Source of the DNA: Cellulophaga tyrosinoxydans
GTDB lineage: Bacteria > Bacteroidota > Bacteroidia > Flavobacteriales > Flavobacteriaceae
Assembly: GCF_900176415.1 (NCBI RefSeq)
Contig: NZ_FWXO01000001.1
Location: forward strand, 356,086-420,085
Direction: 5' to 3'
DNA: 64,000 nt
The notes beneath the pieces were generated by a model. It had not been told where the DNA came from. It made no database searches and saw only the letters and a list, made by a program, of their open reading frames with translations. A program made the translations under genes and the position numbers. Below are positions 8,417 through 16,420 of this stretch, one piece after another. Positions within the stretch are counted from its first letter, which is position 1. The number at the start of each line of letters is the position of its first letter.

Positions 8417-9649
8417 TTAATCTGCTAATTCTTCTTTTAAGATACGCACAACTTCTAAAATTGTTTCCTCTTCCAAATCTGTACGCTTTACTAAATCATC
8501 AACATCCTGCTCTAAAACACTACGAGCAGTATCCATCCCTATCTTCTTAAACTCATCGATAATCCATGCTTCGATTTCATCTGAGAATTCTGTTAATTCA
8601 ACATCTTCCTCTACACCTTCACGGAATACATCTATTTCATAACCAGTTAATTGACCAGCCAATCTAATATTATGACCGCCTCTACCGATAGCCTTAGAAA
8701 CCTCTTCTGGTTTTAAATATACCTGAGCAGTCATTTTCTCATCATTAAGCTTTACGGAAGACACACGCGCTGGACTCAATGCTCTTGTTACTAATAACTG
8801 AGGATTACTTGTCCAATTTATTACGTCTATATTTTCATTACCCAACTCCCTAACGATACCATGAATACGAGAACCTTTCATACCTACACAAGCTCCTACT
8901 GGATCAATACGATCATCATAAGAATCTACTGCAACTTTCGCCTTTTCTCCTGGTATTCTTACAACTTTTTTAACTGTAATTAAACCATCGAATACTTCCG
9001 GTATTTCTTGAAAAAACAATTGCTCTAAAAATGCAGGTGCCGTTCTAGACATTATAATTACAGGTTTGTTTCCTTTTAATTCTACACTTTCAATTACACC
9101 ACGAACATTATCTCCTTTTCTAAAAAAGTCTGATGGTATTTGTTTTTCTTTAGGCATGATAATTTCATTGCCTTCATCATCCAACAAAATCACAACTTTA
9201 TGTCTAATATGATGCACTTCTGCAGTATATATTTCGCCTTCTAAATCTTTAAATTGCTTATATATTGTAGTATTATCATGTTCATGAATTTTAGATATTA
9301 AGTTTTGACGTAATGCCAAAATAGCTCTTCTACCTAATTGTATTAACTTTACTTCTTCAGAAACATCTTCACCTACTTCAAAATCTGGCTCAATCTTGCG
9401 CGCTTCACTTAATGAAATCTCTTCATTTGGCTCCTCCACTTGTCCATCTTCAACAACTACACGATTTCTCCATATTTCCAAATCCCCTTTATCAGGATTA
9501 ATAATAATATCAAAGTTATCATCAGAACCAAACTTTTTCTTAAGTGCGTTTCTAAAAACATCTTCCAAAATCGCCATTAGCGTTACCCTGTCTATGAACT
9601 TATCGTCCTTAAATTCCGAAAAAGATTCGATCAGCGCAATATTTTCCAT
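8417..9649 (-). CDS. nusA: Transcription termination/antitermination factor NusA
   Basis: RNA polymerase-binding factor that modulates pausing, intrinsic termination and antitermination. The 410 residues carry an N-terminal RNAP-binding domain (about 1-125, starting MENIALIESFSEFK), an S1 domain (about 130-200, EGEIYTAEVHHIRHKVVILL), and tandem KH domains (about 225-345, with VGMKGSRIHGIVRELG and AIGRGGHNIRLA). A C-terminal acidic tail follows with one helical repeat-like segment, shorter than the two AR repeats of enterobacteria. It sits between rimP and infB with short gaps (12 and 43 bases), the classical order. Any control by the rimP leader hairpin would also set NusA level. Confidence 0.97.
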   Translation of the reverse strand: MENIALIESFSEFKDDKFIDRVTLMAILEDVFRNALKKKFGSDDNFDIIINPDKGDLEIWRNRVVVEDGQVEEPNEEISLSEARKIEPDFEVGEDVSEEVKLIQLGRRAILALRQNLISKIHEHDNTTIYKQFKDLEGEIYTAEVHHIRHKVVILLDDEGNEIIMPKEKQIPSDFFRKGDNVRGVIESVELKGNKPVIIMSRTAPAFLEQLFFQEIPEVFDGLITVKKVVRIPGEKAKVAVDSYDDRIDPVGACVGMKGSRIHGIVRELGNENIDVINWTSNPQLLVTRALSPARVSSVKLNDEKMTAQVYLKPEEVSKAIGRGGHNIRLAGQLTGYEIDVFREGVEEDVELTEFSDEIEAWIIDEFKKIGMDTARSVLEQDVDDLVKRTDLEEETILEVVRILKEELAD

Positions 9650-9661
9650 TTTATACTACAA

Positions 9662-10123
9662 TTAAAATTTTATTATAACTTTTGCTTCTTGAATATCAGA
9701 AAAATCAAATTCTTGCTTTTTCTGAACTGTAACTTTACCCTTACCAACTGGTTTAGGTTCTCTAGCTTTCCACTCTAAAGTAATACCCTGATCATTAACA
9801 TCAGTTAAAACACCTTCAAATTTACTACCTTGAGACTTCACTTCCAATTCTCTACCTATATTCTTTTTGTACTGTCTTGGCATAATCATAGGAGAAGTCG
9901 CTCCAGCTGAAGCAACTTCTAAAGAAAAATCTTCTTCTTCTCTGTCTAAATTATGTTCTATAGCTCTACTTACAGCCATACAATCTTTTAAAGTAACACC
10001 AGTATCACCATCCAATACTATGTTTATTTTATTACCAGCAGCTATGGTAAAATCTATTAAAAATATAGATTTATTCTCCTCTAAAGCCCCTTCTAATAAC
10101 GCTAAAACTTTTTCTTTAAACAT
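9662..10123 (-). CDS. rimP: Ribosome maturation factor RimP
   Basis: Assists late maturation of the 30S subunit. I place the start at the ATG at 10123 (MFKEKVLALLEGALEE), giving 153 residues. A longer frame begins at 10150 with MSPLLLLSF, but that stretch overlaps the downstream arm of the leader hairpin and is not like the family N-terminus. The N-terminal alpha/beta domain (about 1-80) includes INIVLDGDTGVTLKDCMAVSRAIE and LEVASAGATSP, which match the family signature. The C-terminal SH3-like domain (about 85-153) follows. It is the first protein gene of the rimP-nusA-infB operon, with a promoter at 10190-10217 and a leader hairpin at 10141-10161. Confidence 0.93.
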   Translation of the reverse strand: MFKEKVLALLEGALEENKSIFLIDFTIAAGNKINIVLDGDTGVTLKDCMAVSRAIEHNLDREEEDFSLEVASAGATSPMIMPRQYKKNIGRELEVKSQGSKFEGVLTDVNDQGITLEWKAREPKPVGKGKVTVQKKQEFDFSDIQEAKVIIKF

Positions 10124-10140
10124 AAAACTAAGTAATAAAA

Positions 10141-10161
10141 GAGGGGACAAATTGTCCCCTC
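10141..10161 (-). promoter_or_regulatory. Leader hairpin before rimP, possible attenuator
   Basis: GAGGGGACAA and TTGTCCCCTC form a near-perfect 21-base palindrome (8-10 bp GC-rich stem). On the minus strand it is followed by TTTTATT, then the rimP start 18 bases after the hairpin. It lies about 25 bases downstream of the predicted transcription start. The form is that of a weak intrinsic terminator or a translational block inside the leader. Confidence 0.6.
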
Positions 10162-10189
10162 GTATATACTATTCTTCCTTACAGCAGTG

Positions 10190-10217
10190 CAAATATACAT
10201 TTTTTTTCAACATACAA
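10190..10217 (-). promoter_or_regulatory. Promoter for rimP-nusA-infB
   Basis: Minus strand TTG (10215-10217), 17 bases, then TATATTTG (10190-10197): a full match to the Bacteroidota -33/-7 consensus. Transcription should start near 10180-10184, giving a leader of about 60 bases that contains the hairpin at 10141-10161. Confidence 0.65.
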
Positions 10218-10273
10218 TATAAATTACAGCTACAAGATTTAATCAAGTGAAACTTACTTTAGATTTAAAATAA

Positions 10274-10301
10274 AATCCCCGCTCTTTCAAAAGCAGGGAT
10301 T
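10274..10301 (-). terminator. Terminator after tRNA-Gln
   Basis: AATCCCTGC and GCGGGGATT pair over 9 bp (one T-G) around a 10-base loop, followed on the minus strand by TTATTTT. It lies 13 bases beyond the tRNA 3' end and separates the tRNA from the rimP promoter. Confidence 0.75.
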
Positions 10302-10314
10302 AACTTAAATTCTG

Positions 10315-10386
10315 TTGGTCCACAAGGACTCGAACCTTGAATGACGGTACCAAAAACCGGAGTGTTGCCAATTACACCATGGACCA
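10315..10386 (-). tRNA. tRNA-Gln (anticodon TTG)
   Basis: A 72-base cloverleaf on the minus strand: acceptor TGGTCCA/TGGACCA (7 bp), D-arm GTGT/ACAC, anticodon loop TTTTGGT with anticodon TTG, T-arm CAAGG-TTCGAGT-CCTTG, discriminator A. CCA is not encoded. A terminator follows at 10274-10301. In many bacteria a tRNA lies ahead of rimP, and the same arrangement holds here, though a terminator and a new promoter separate them. Confidence 0.93.
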
Positions 10387-10553
10387 TTACCTCTAAAAGA
10401 GGTGCAAATTTAATACAAAGTTTTACATCCACAAATATTTTAAAAAAAATAATTTAAAAAAAGAAAAGAGTTGATGTTAAAGGTTTATCAAAAAATGAGA
10501 ATGATATCTATTTTAATTAGTAAATTCGCCGTTATTGATAAAATTCAACATAG

Positions 10554-13500
10554 ATGTTTTCAAAAAATTTTGAGAGATGGGACTCCATTTTAGGATGGTT
10601 TGTTTTTTTTATTGCATTAATAACTTATTGGATTACTGTTGAGCCAACCGGTAGCTTTTGGGATGCCGGTGAGTATATAGCCACTTCGGCTAAACTACAA
10701 GTAGGCCACCCACCTGGAGCACCATTACTTCAAATGATAGGTGCTTTTTTCTCAATGTTTGCTATTGACGAAACCTATATTGCCATTATGGTAAATTACG
10801 TTTCTGGCGTATCTAGTGCGTTCACCATATTATTTATGTTTTGGACGATAACCAATCTCACAAAAAAATTAATTGTACAAGACGAAGCTATTTCAAACAG
10901 CAAAGCAATTGCCATATTAGGCAGCGGACTTGTTGGTTCCTTAGCTTTTACATTCTCCGATAGTTTCTGGTTTAATGCCGTTGAAACAGAAGTATATGCC
11001 ATGGCAAGTTTAATTATGGCTGTATTATTATGGATGGGCTTAAAATGGGTTGACAATTTAGATAATCCAAGAGGAGATAAATGGATTGTTTTAATGTCGT
11101 TCATTGTTGGTTTGACCTTTGGTATTCAATTCATGGGCTTTTTAGCCATTCCTTCTATTGGATTACTTTATTATTTTAAAAAATATAAAACTACAACAGT
11201 TAAAAGCTTTTTATTAGCAAACATTATAGTGGTCGCCATATTAATGTTAGTCTATAAGTTCTCTCTCACCTATGTATTAGTTGCTTTTGGTTGGAGCGAA
11301 GTGTTCTTTATTAATACTATAGGACTACCTTTTAACTCAGGTTCTATTATTATGGGCTTAGTATTTATTTCTGCCTTTTATTTTGGACTTCGATATACTA
11401 GAAAAAATAATTACCATACAGCGAATACTATTGTTTTATGCTTAATGTTTTTGTTTTTCGGTTTTTCTTCATGGTTAATGCTTCCTATAAGAGCAAATGC
11501 TAATGTAGTAATTAATGAAAATGATCCGTCAGACGCTCGTTCTTTGTTAGCATATTACAACAGAGAGCAATACCCTGGTGTTGATAGTCCTTTTTATGGC
11601 GCCTATTACTCCAATGCTTTTGCACCAGCAGGACCAGAAAAAGATGAAAAGCCCAAGTATGAAAAAGATGAAAAAGCCGGTAAGTATATTATTGTAAATA
11701 AATATAAAAACGCTACACAAGGTCCCAACGAAAAACATGTAGGTTTTCTACCAAGAATGTGGAGTGAACAAAATGTTGAAAATTACATGCGTTATTTTGG
11801 CACTCTAGAATTTAAACCCAAAACTAATAGCGCAGAGTTGCGCGAAGCCATTGCGCAACTTAAATCTGGCTTTGCCAAAGGTGATATTAGCGAAAGTCAA
11901 TACGTTCAGTTTCTGAATAGATTTGGGGATTATATTGAGGTACAACCACCATCTGTTTGGGACAACGTAAAATACATGATTGATTTTCAATTTGGATATA
12001 TGTATTGGCGTTATTTTATGTGGAATTTTACAGGAAAACAAAATGACAAACAGGGTCGTTATGATGAAAATGGAAATTGGCTTAGTGGAATCTCATTTAT
12101 AGACTCCCTTAGACCATCGATTGGCAGTCAAACTAATTTACCTAGTGATATTTTAAATAATAAAGGAAGAAACCTCTATTATTTCTTACCACTTATTCTA
12201 GGCATCATAGGCATACTCTATCAGCTAGGAAAAAATCCTAAACAATTTTGGGTCCTTTTCGTGTTTTTTATATTTACTGGTATTGCAATTCAGTTTTATA
12301 CCAATCCTTCTATATTTCAACCAAGAGAAAGAGACTATTCTTTAGTGGGGTCTTTTTATATTTTCGCTATTTGGATTGGGATTGGCGTATATGGAATCTT
12401 TGATTCGTTTAAAAAACTGATTACCCCTAAAATTTCAGCTCCGGTTACCGTTGCTATATGCTTACTTGCCGTTCCTTTTCTAATGGGATATCAAAACTGG
12501 GATGATCATGATAGATCTAACAGATTTACAGCAAAATCAACCGCAATTGATTATTTGGAGTCTACGCAAAAAAATGCAGGGGCAATACTTTTTACCATTG
12601 GAGATAATGATACATTTCCATTGTGGTATGCTCAAGAGATTGAAAAAATAAGAACAGATGTTCGCGTTATCAATACTAGCTTATTTGCTACAGATTGGTA
12701 TATAGACCAAATGAAGAAGAAAGCCTATGAAAGCGATCCAATACCTTCACAATTAACCCATGAACAATATAGAGTAGGATCTAGAGATGTGGTTTATTAC
12801 CAGAATGTTGACAGATTATACAATAAAAACATATCTGAATCTAGATGGGATATTAAAGCTTTTATGGAATGGGTTGCTAGTGATGAGCCTAGAACTAAAC
12901 TTAGAAGTGTTATAGAAGCATCACAAGAACAAAACCCGAGCGACTATCCTGAAAATACATTAGATATTGTTTTTTATCCAACAAACCATATTCGTGTTCC
13001 AGTAAATAAAAAGAATGTATTAGAAAGTGGTTTGGTAAAAGAAAAAGATTCTGCGTTAATAGTAGACTACATTGATATAGAATTACCAAAGAGTGCATTA
13101 CCTAAAAATAGGTTGTTAATGTTAGATTTACTTGCCAATAACGATTGGAAAAGGCCAATTTACTTTTCAGGTGGTAGTTTTGACGATGGAGAGTATTTAT
13201 GGATGAAAGATTATTTACAATTAGATGGGCTAGTTTACAAACTGGTACCTATTAAAACTACTAATGCGAGTTCTTACGAAATGGGAAGAATAGATAGTGA
13301 TTTAATGTATGATATTGTAAAAAAATGGGAATGGGGAAATTCAGGAAGTTCTGATATTTACCATGATCCCCAAACAAGAATTCAAGGTCTTTCTTTTAGA
13401 GGCAACATAGCCCGTCTAGTTGAGCAACTCATAAATGAAAACAAAATTGATAAAGCCAAAGAAATGATCAACATTGCAATGACTAATATGCCGGTTGAAC

Positions 13501-13922
13501 ATTTTGAGTATTATGCTTTTGTGGAACCTTTTGTAGATGGCTATTATAAAGTTGGTGAAACAGCTAAGGCTCGTAAGATTTTTGAACAATTAAAGAAAAA
13601 ATATCAGGAAAAGCTAGATTATTATGCTGCCATGCCATTAGATGAACAATATGAAAAGCTAAATGAAATAATTACTGATATGGAAGCTTATAACAGAAAT
13701 ATAGATATTGTTATTAGAAATGGAGATCGGGAATTAGCTGAAAAAGAAACGATCATCTTCAATGAATATATTGACAAGTTTAGCAGATTTGTAGATGGCG
13801 GTCAAGACCCATTATTAAAAGAACACACATCGAAGGACAATCCAGATTTAATAGACTCCAGCCAAATTGATGGCACTGCTATTCCTGAAACCTTAGATAC
13901 CATTCCTATTATACAGGAATAA
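10554..13922 (+). CDS. GT117/DUF2723 family membrane glycosyltransferase-like protein
   Basis: A large integral membrane protein of 1122 residues in the DUF2723 (GT117-like) family, related to the TMEM260-type O-mannosyltransferases. The N-terminal catalytic-type motif is clear: EPTGSFWDAGEYI with Asp37 and Glu40, then KLQVGHPPGAPLLQ with His52, which fits the first periplasmic loop of GT-C enzymes. About ten to twelve membrane helices extend to roughly residue 650, followed by a soluble C-terminal part (about 650-1122) with a helical repeat-like end (residues about 930-1080). The likely role is transfer of a sugar from a lipid carrier to exported protein; the substrate is unknown. It is a single gene followed by a strong bidirectional terminator. 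Confidence 0.82.
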   Translation: MFSKNFERWDSILGWFVFFIALITYWITVEPTGSFWDAGEYIATSAKLQVGHPPGAPLLQMIGAFFSMFAIDETYIAIMVNYVSGVSSAFTILFMFWTITNLTKKLIVQDEAISNSKAIAILGSGLVGSLAFTFSDSFWFNAVETEVYAMASLIMAVLLWMGLKWVDNLDNPRGDKWIVLMSFIVGLTFGIQFMGFLAIPSIGLLYYFKKYKTTTVKSFLLANIIVVAILMLVYKFSLTYVLVAFGWSEVFFINTIGLPFNSGSIIMGLVFISAFYFGLRYTRKNNYHTANTIVLCLMFLFFGFSSWLMLPIRANANVVINENDPSDARSLLAYYNREQYPGVDSPFYGAYYSNAFAPAGPEKDEKPKYEKDEKAGKYIIVNKYKNATQGPNEKHVGFLPRMWSEQNVENYMRYFGTLEFKPKTNSAELREAIAQLKSGFAKGDISESQYVQFLNRFGDYIEVQPPSVWDNVKYMIDFQFGYMYWRYFMWNFTGKQNDKQGRYDENGNWLSGISFIDSLRPSIGSQTNLPSDILNNKGRNLYYFLPLILGIIGILYQLGKNPKQFWVLFVFFIFTGIAIQFYTNPSIFQPRERDYSLVGSFYIFAIWIGIGVYGIFDSFKKLITPKISAPVTVAICLLAVPFLMGYQNWDDHDRSNRFTAKSTAIDYLESTQKNAGAILFTIGDNDTFPLWYAQEIEKIRTDVRVINTSLFATDWYIDQMKKKAYESDPIPSQLTHEQYRVGSRDVVYYQNVDRLYNKNISESRWDIKAFMEWVASDEPRTKLRSVIEASQEQNPSDYPENTLDIVFYPTNHIRVPVNKKNVLESGLVKEKDSALIVDYIDIELPKSALPKNRLLMLDLLANNDWKRPIYFSGGSFDDGEYLWMKDYLQLDGLVYKLVPIKTTNASSYEMGRIDSDLMYDIVKKWEWGNSGSSDIYHDPQTRIQGLSFRGNIARLVEQLINENKIDKAKEMINIAMTNMPVEHFEYYAFVEPFVDGYYKVGETAKARKIFEQLKKKYQEKLDYYAAMPLDEQYEKLNEIITDMEAYNRNIDIVIRNGDRELAEKETIIFNEYIDKFSRFVDGGQDPLLKEHTSKDNPDLIDSSQIDGTAIPETLDTIPIIQE

Positions 13923-13969
13923 AAGCATAAAAAAACCGAGATATTCATCTCGGTTTTTTTATGCTTTTA
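13922..13969. terminator. Bidirectional terminator with 22-bp perfect stem
   Basis: Arms 13922-13943 and 13948-13969 are perfect reverse complements around the loop ATTC. The GC-rich core (AACCGAGAT/ATCTCGGTT) is flanked by A- and T-tracts, so it works for both the GT117 gene and the convergent thioredoxin-like gene. The left arm starts immediately after the GT117 stop codon. Confidence 0.9.
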
Positions 13970-13979
13970 TTCTAAATAT

Positions 13980-14276
13980 TTAAATATACTCGTTTAGAAT
14001 ACCTATTAAGGTATTTGCATCTTGTTCTCCACTCTGGCGCCAAACCATTTCGCCATTTTTATAAATCATAAGGGTTGGCAAGCCTTTAACTCTCAAAGCT
14101 TGTGATAACTCTTTATTTTTATCAACATCAATCTTAATTACCTTACCCTTATCACCTAAGGCTGCCGCTACATCACGTAGCACAGGGTGCATTGCAGTGG
14201 ATTGTTCATTCCACTCTGCATAAAAATCCAGAAGCACTGGAGTCTTTGATTCTATTAGTTCACCAAATTTAGACAT
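13980..14276 (-). CDS. Thioredoxin-fold protein lacking the CxxC active site
   Basis: A 98-residue thioredoxin-like protein. The fold signature is well kept: PVLLDFYAEW before the active site, VIKIDVDKNKELSQALRVKGLPTLMIYKNGE with the cis-proline GLPT, and a final helix. The active-site CxxC, however, is replaced by NEQS (EWNEQSTAM), so no cysteine is left and thiol-disulfide exchange is not possible. I start at the ATG at 14276 (MSKFGELIES); an in-frame TTG at 14303 would add nine polar residues and is less likely. It has no signal peptide, so it is cytoplasmic. A binding or scaffold role is the simplest guess. Family call is sure, function unknown. Confidence 0.85.
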   Translation of the reverse strand: MSKFGELIESKTPVLLDFYAEWNEQSTAMHPVLRDVAAALGDKGKVIKIDVDKNKELSQALRVKGLPTLMIYKNGEMVWRQSGEQDANTLIGILNEYI

Positions 14277-14372
14277 ACTTGAATGTTTGGATTCATTAGT
14301 CAAATGTAAGAAAAAATGTTAAAAAAATAATTTCCTAGTCCTTTTTGTCATTTTTAATTCAAATAAGTTAGG

Positions 14373-15596
14373 CTAAATTCTTTTTTTCAATGTTATAACA
14401 GTTATTTCTGGCCATATTCCCACACGACCAGGATAACCTAAAAACCCAAAGCCACGATTTACATTTATATATTGCCCTAACTCCTGATAAATCCCGGCCC
14501 AATATTTATACCTCCATTTTACTGGACTCCATTTAATCCATCCTGGAATTTCAATCCCAAACTGCATACCATGCGTATGCCCACTCAACGTTAAATGGTA
14601 ATGATCATCATCATGCAACACTTTATCTTCCCAATGACTAGGGTCGTGACTTAATAATATTTTAAAATCGTTCTTTTGTATATTTTTTGTAGCTTTTTTT
14701 AAATCTCCAGCTTTTTTAAAACCCCCTCTTCCCCAATTTTCCACACCAATAAGTGCAATTTTGTCATTGCCTTTTGTTAAATAACGACTATCATTCAAAA
14801 GTAAATCGAACCCTATTTCTTTTTGCAACTTCTTTAAATCTTCTAAATTTTCTGCTTTTTCTTCTTCTGTATTCCAATCTACATAATCACCATAATCATG
14901 ATTTCCGAGTATAGAGAACTTACCATCCTTAGCTTCAAGAGTAGAAAATAATTCTTTCCAAGGGTGCATTTCTTCTGCTTTATTATTTACCAAATCCCCA
15001 GTAAAAAGCAAAACATCGCTCTTTTGCTTATTTATTAAATCAATAGCATAAACAATCTTTTCTCTATTATCAAAACTACCACTATGCACATCAGAAATTT
15101 GAGTTATTTGATACCCATCAAAAGCATCTGGCAAATCATCAAACTCCAAATTATATTTTAATACCTTAAAGTTATACTTGCCTTTGTACATTCCATAAAG
15201 CAAACCTCCAAAAGGTACTGCAGCAATTCCCATAGCAATTAAACTAAGAAATCGCCTGCGCTCAGGAAAAGTAAATGTTTTATCTATTCCAAAAACTTTT
15301 TGGTAAAACCCAGATAATAATCTAAATAAATCTTCAGATAACAAGAAGACAACAGTGATAATTTTAAATGTTACAACAGTAAGCAAAAACCCTAAAGCAT
15401 AGCTTTTTGGTCTACTCAACACTCGACCATCTGTAGCTCCAAAAGTAAATTGATAAATAAAATTACCTAAAACCAATAACGATATTGCAATAAAGGCGTA
15501 ATGCACCCATGGATATCTTGTGCCAGCTTTTATAGCCTGTAAGGTATAGAATCCTAAAACTAGGTAAACAATGATAAATATAATCCAACGTAGCAT
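14373..15596 (-). CDS. Membrane-anchored metallophosphoesterase
   Basis: Calcineurin-like phosphoesterase of 407 residues. Three or four membrane helices fill the first 125 residues (IIFIIVYLVLGFYTLQ, then FIAISLLVLGNFIYQF, then SYALGFLLTVVTFKIITVVF), followed by an RRRFLSLIAMG segment that resembles a Tat-type anchor. The catalytic domain (about 150-405) has the full metal-site set: QISDVHSG, FTGDLVNN, LGNHDYGDY, LSHDPSHW and SGHTHGMQ. Relatives act on UDP-diacylglucosamine or other phosphoesters at the membrane; the substrate is not evident here. It starts 58 bases after the cutC stop on the same strand, with a TACCTTTG element in between. Confidence 0.88.
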   Translation of the reverse strand: MLRWIIFIIVYLVLGFYTLQAIKAGTRYPWVHYAFIAISLLVLGNFIYQFTFGATDGRVLSRPKSYALGFLLTVVTFKIITVVFLLSEDLFRLLSGFYQKVFGIDKTFTFPERRRFLSLIAMGIAAVPFGGLLYGMYKGKYNFKVLKYNLEFDDLPDAFDGYQITQISDVHSGSFDNREKIVYAIDLINKQKSDVLLFTGDLVNNKAEEMHPWKELFSTLEAKDGKFSILGNHDYGDYVDWNTEEEKAENLEDLKKLQKEIGFDLLLNDSRYLTKGNDKIALIGVENWGRGGFKKAGDLKKATKNIQKNDFKILLSHDPSHWEDKVLHDDDHYHLTLSGHTHGMQFGIEIPGWIKWSPVKWRYKYWAGIYQELGQYINVNRGFGFLGYPGRVGIWPEITVITLKKRI

Positions 15597-15611
15597 GCAC
15601 TATTTTTTTTA

Positions 15612-15619
15612 CAAAGGTA
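15612..15619 (-). promoter_or_regulatory. Candidate -7 element for the metallophosphoesterase gene
   Basis: TACCTTTG on the minus strand is a perfect TAnnTTTG match 15 bases upstream of the start codon. No TTG occurs at a good -33 distance. Confidence 0.38.
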
Positions 15620-15654
15620 TTTCTAATTACGAAAAGCAGTAGCCCATTTAAACA

Positions 15655-16377
15655 TTATTTAACCCTTGTTACAATATCTTGTATTGTTCGCAAATTAGAA
15701 ATTGCAACTTTATCTTCATCTAAAAAAGGTAAAAAACTCATGGGCAAATTTTTCCTATTTACATTTTTCTCAAGCAAAGAAGCCGCCGAAAAATGAACAT
15801 TCTTAAATTTTTTCTCTTTAAACAACAACACATTATCGTAGTTAATACCACTTGCCGGTATAATCTGACAATGTTTTGTATTTTCATTAAGTGTACTAAG
15901 CAATTCTATTCCATCTTCTGCTTTTTTTTGCTGCCCACTTGTTAAAACATAATTTACTCCCAGCTGCTCTAATTGTTGCAAAGCCATAAATGGATCTTGC
16001 ACCCAATCAAATGCTCTATGAAAAGTAAACTTTGATCCTTTGGAAGCTCTTATTAATTGCTCCGTTCTTTTCAAATCAATATTAAAATCCGACATTAAAA
16101 CGCCTGAAACTATTCCTTCAAAACCAAGACCAATACAGTGATCAATATCGTTTAACATCACTTTAAAATCAAAATCAGAATATACAAAATCTCCTCCCCT
16201 TGGCCGAATAAGCACATGAACGGGAATATGTATATGCTCTTTAACGGCTTTTAGCAAACCAAAAGATGGAGTAACACCACCAAGACCTAATTCAGAACAA
16301 AGCTCAATTCTGTCTGCTCCAGCTTTTTGAGCATTTAACGCAGATTCTAAAGAATTAGCGCAAACTTCTACTTGCAT
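15655..16377 (-). CDS. cutC: CutC family protein
   Basis: TIM-barrel protein of the CutC family, 240 residues, usual length. Family landmarks are present: MQVEVCANSLESALNAQKAGADRIELCSELGLGGVTPS at the N-terminus (shown in pieces: VEVCANS, GADRIELC, GGVTPS), HVLIRPRGGDF, TFHRAFD and VLTSGQ. The name comes from a proposed copper role in E. coli that has weak support. Here it is divergent, 43 bases apart, from a glycosylasparaginase gene, which fits a role in breakdown of N-glycan or glycoconjugate fragments instead. That reading is inference from context. No signal peptide, so cytoplasmic. Confidence 0.92.
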   Translation of the reverse strand: MQVEVCANSLESALNAQKAGADRIELCSELGLGGVTPSFGLLKAVKEHIHIPVHVLIRPRGGDFVYSDFDFKVMLNDIDHCIGLGFEGIVSGVLMSDFNIDLKRTEQLIRASKGSKFTFHRAFDWVQDPFMALQQLEQLGVNYVLTSGQQKKAEDGIELLSTLNENTKHCQIIPASGINYDNVLLFKEKKFKNVHFSAASLLEKNVNRKNLPMSFLPFLDEDKVAISNLRTIQDIVTRVK

Positions 16378-16420
16378 ATTCTTATATTTAAAACCCTAAT
16401 GTAATCAACACATCAATAGA

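Noticed and set aside
10124-10150. Upstream start for rimP (MSPLLLLSF)
   Set aside because: The extra codons overlap the leader hairpin and do not match the family N-terminus; the ATG at 10123 gives the standard protein.
14277-14303. TTG start for the thioredoxin-like gene
   Set aside because: An ATG nine codons later gives the usual domain start; TTG would add only a polar stretch.
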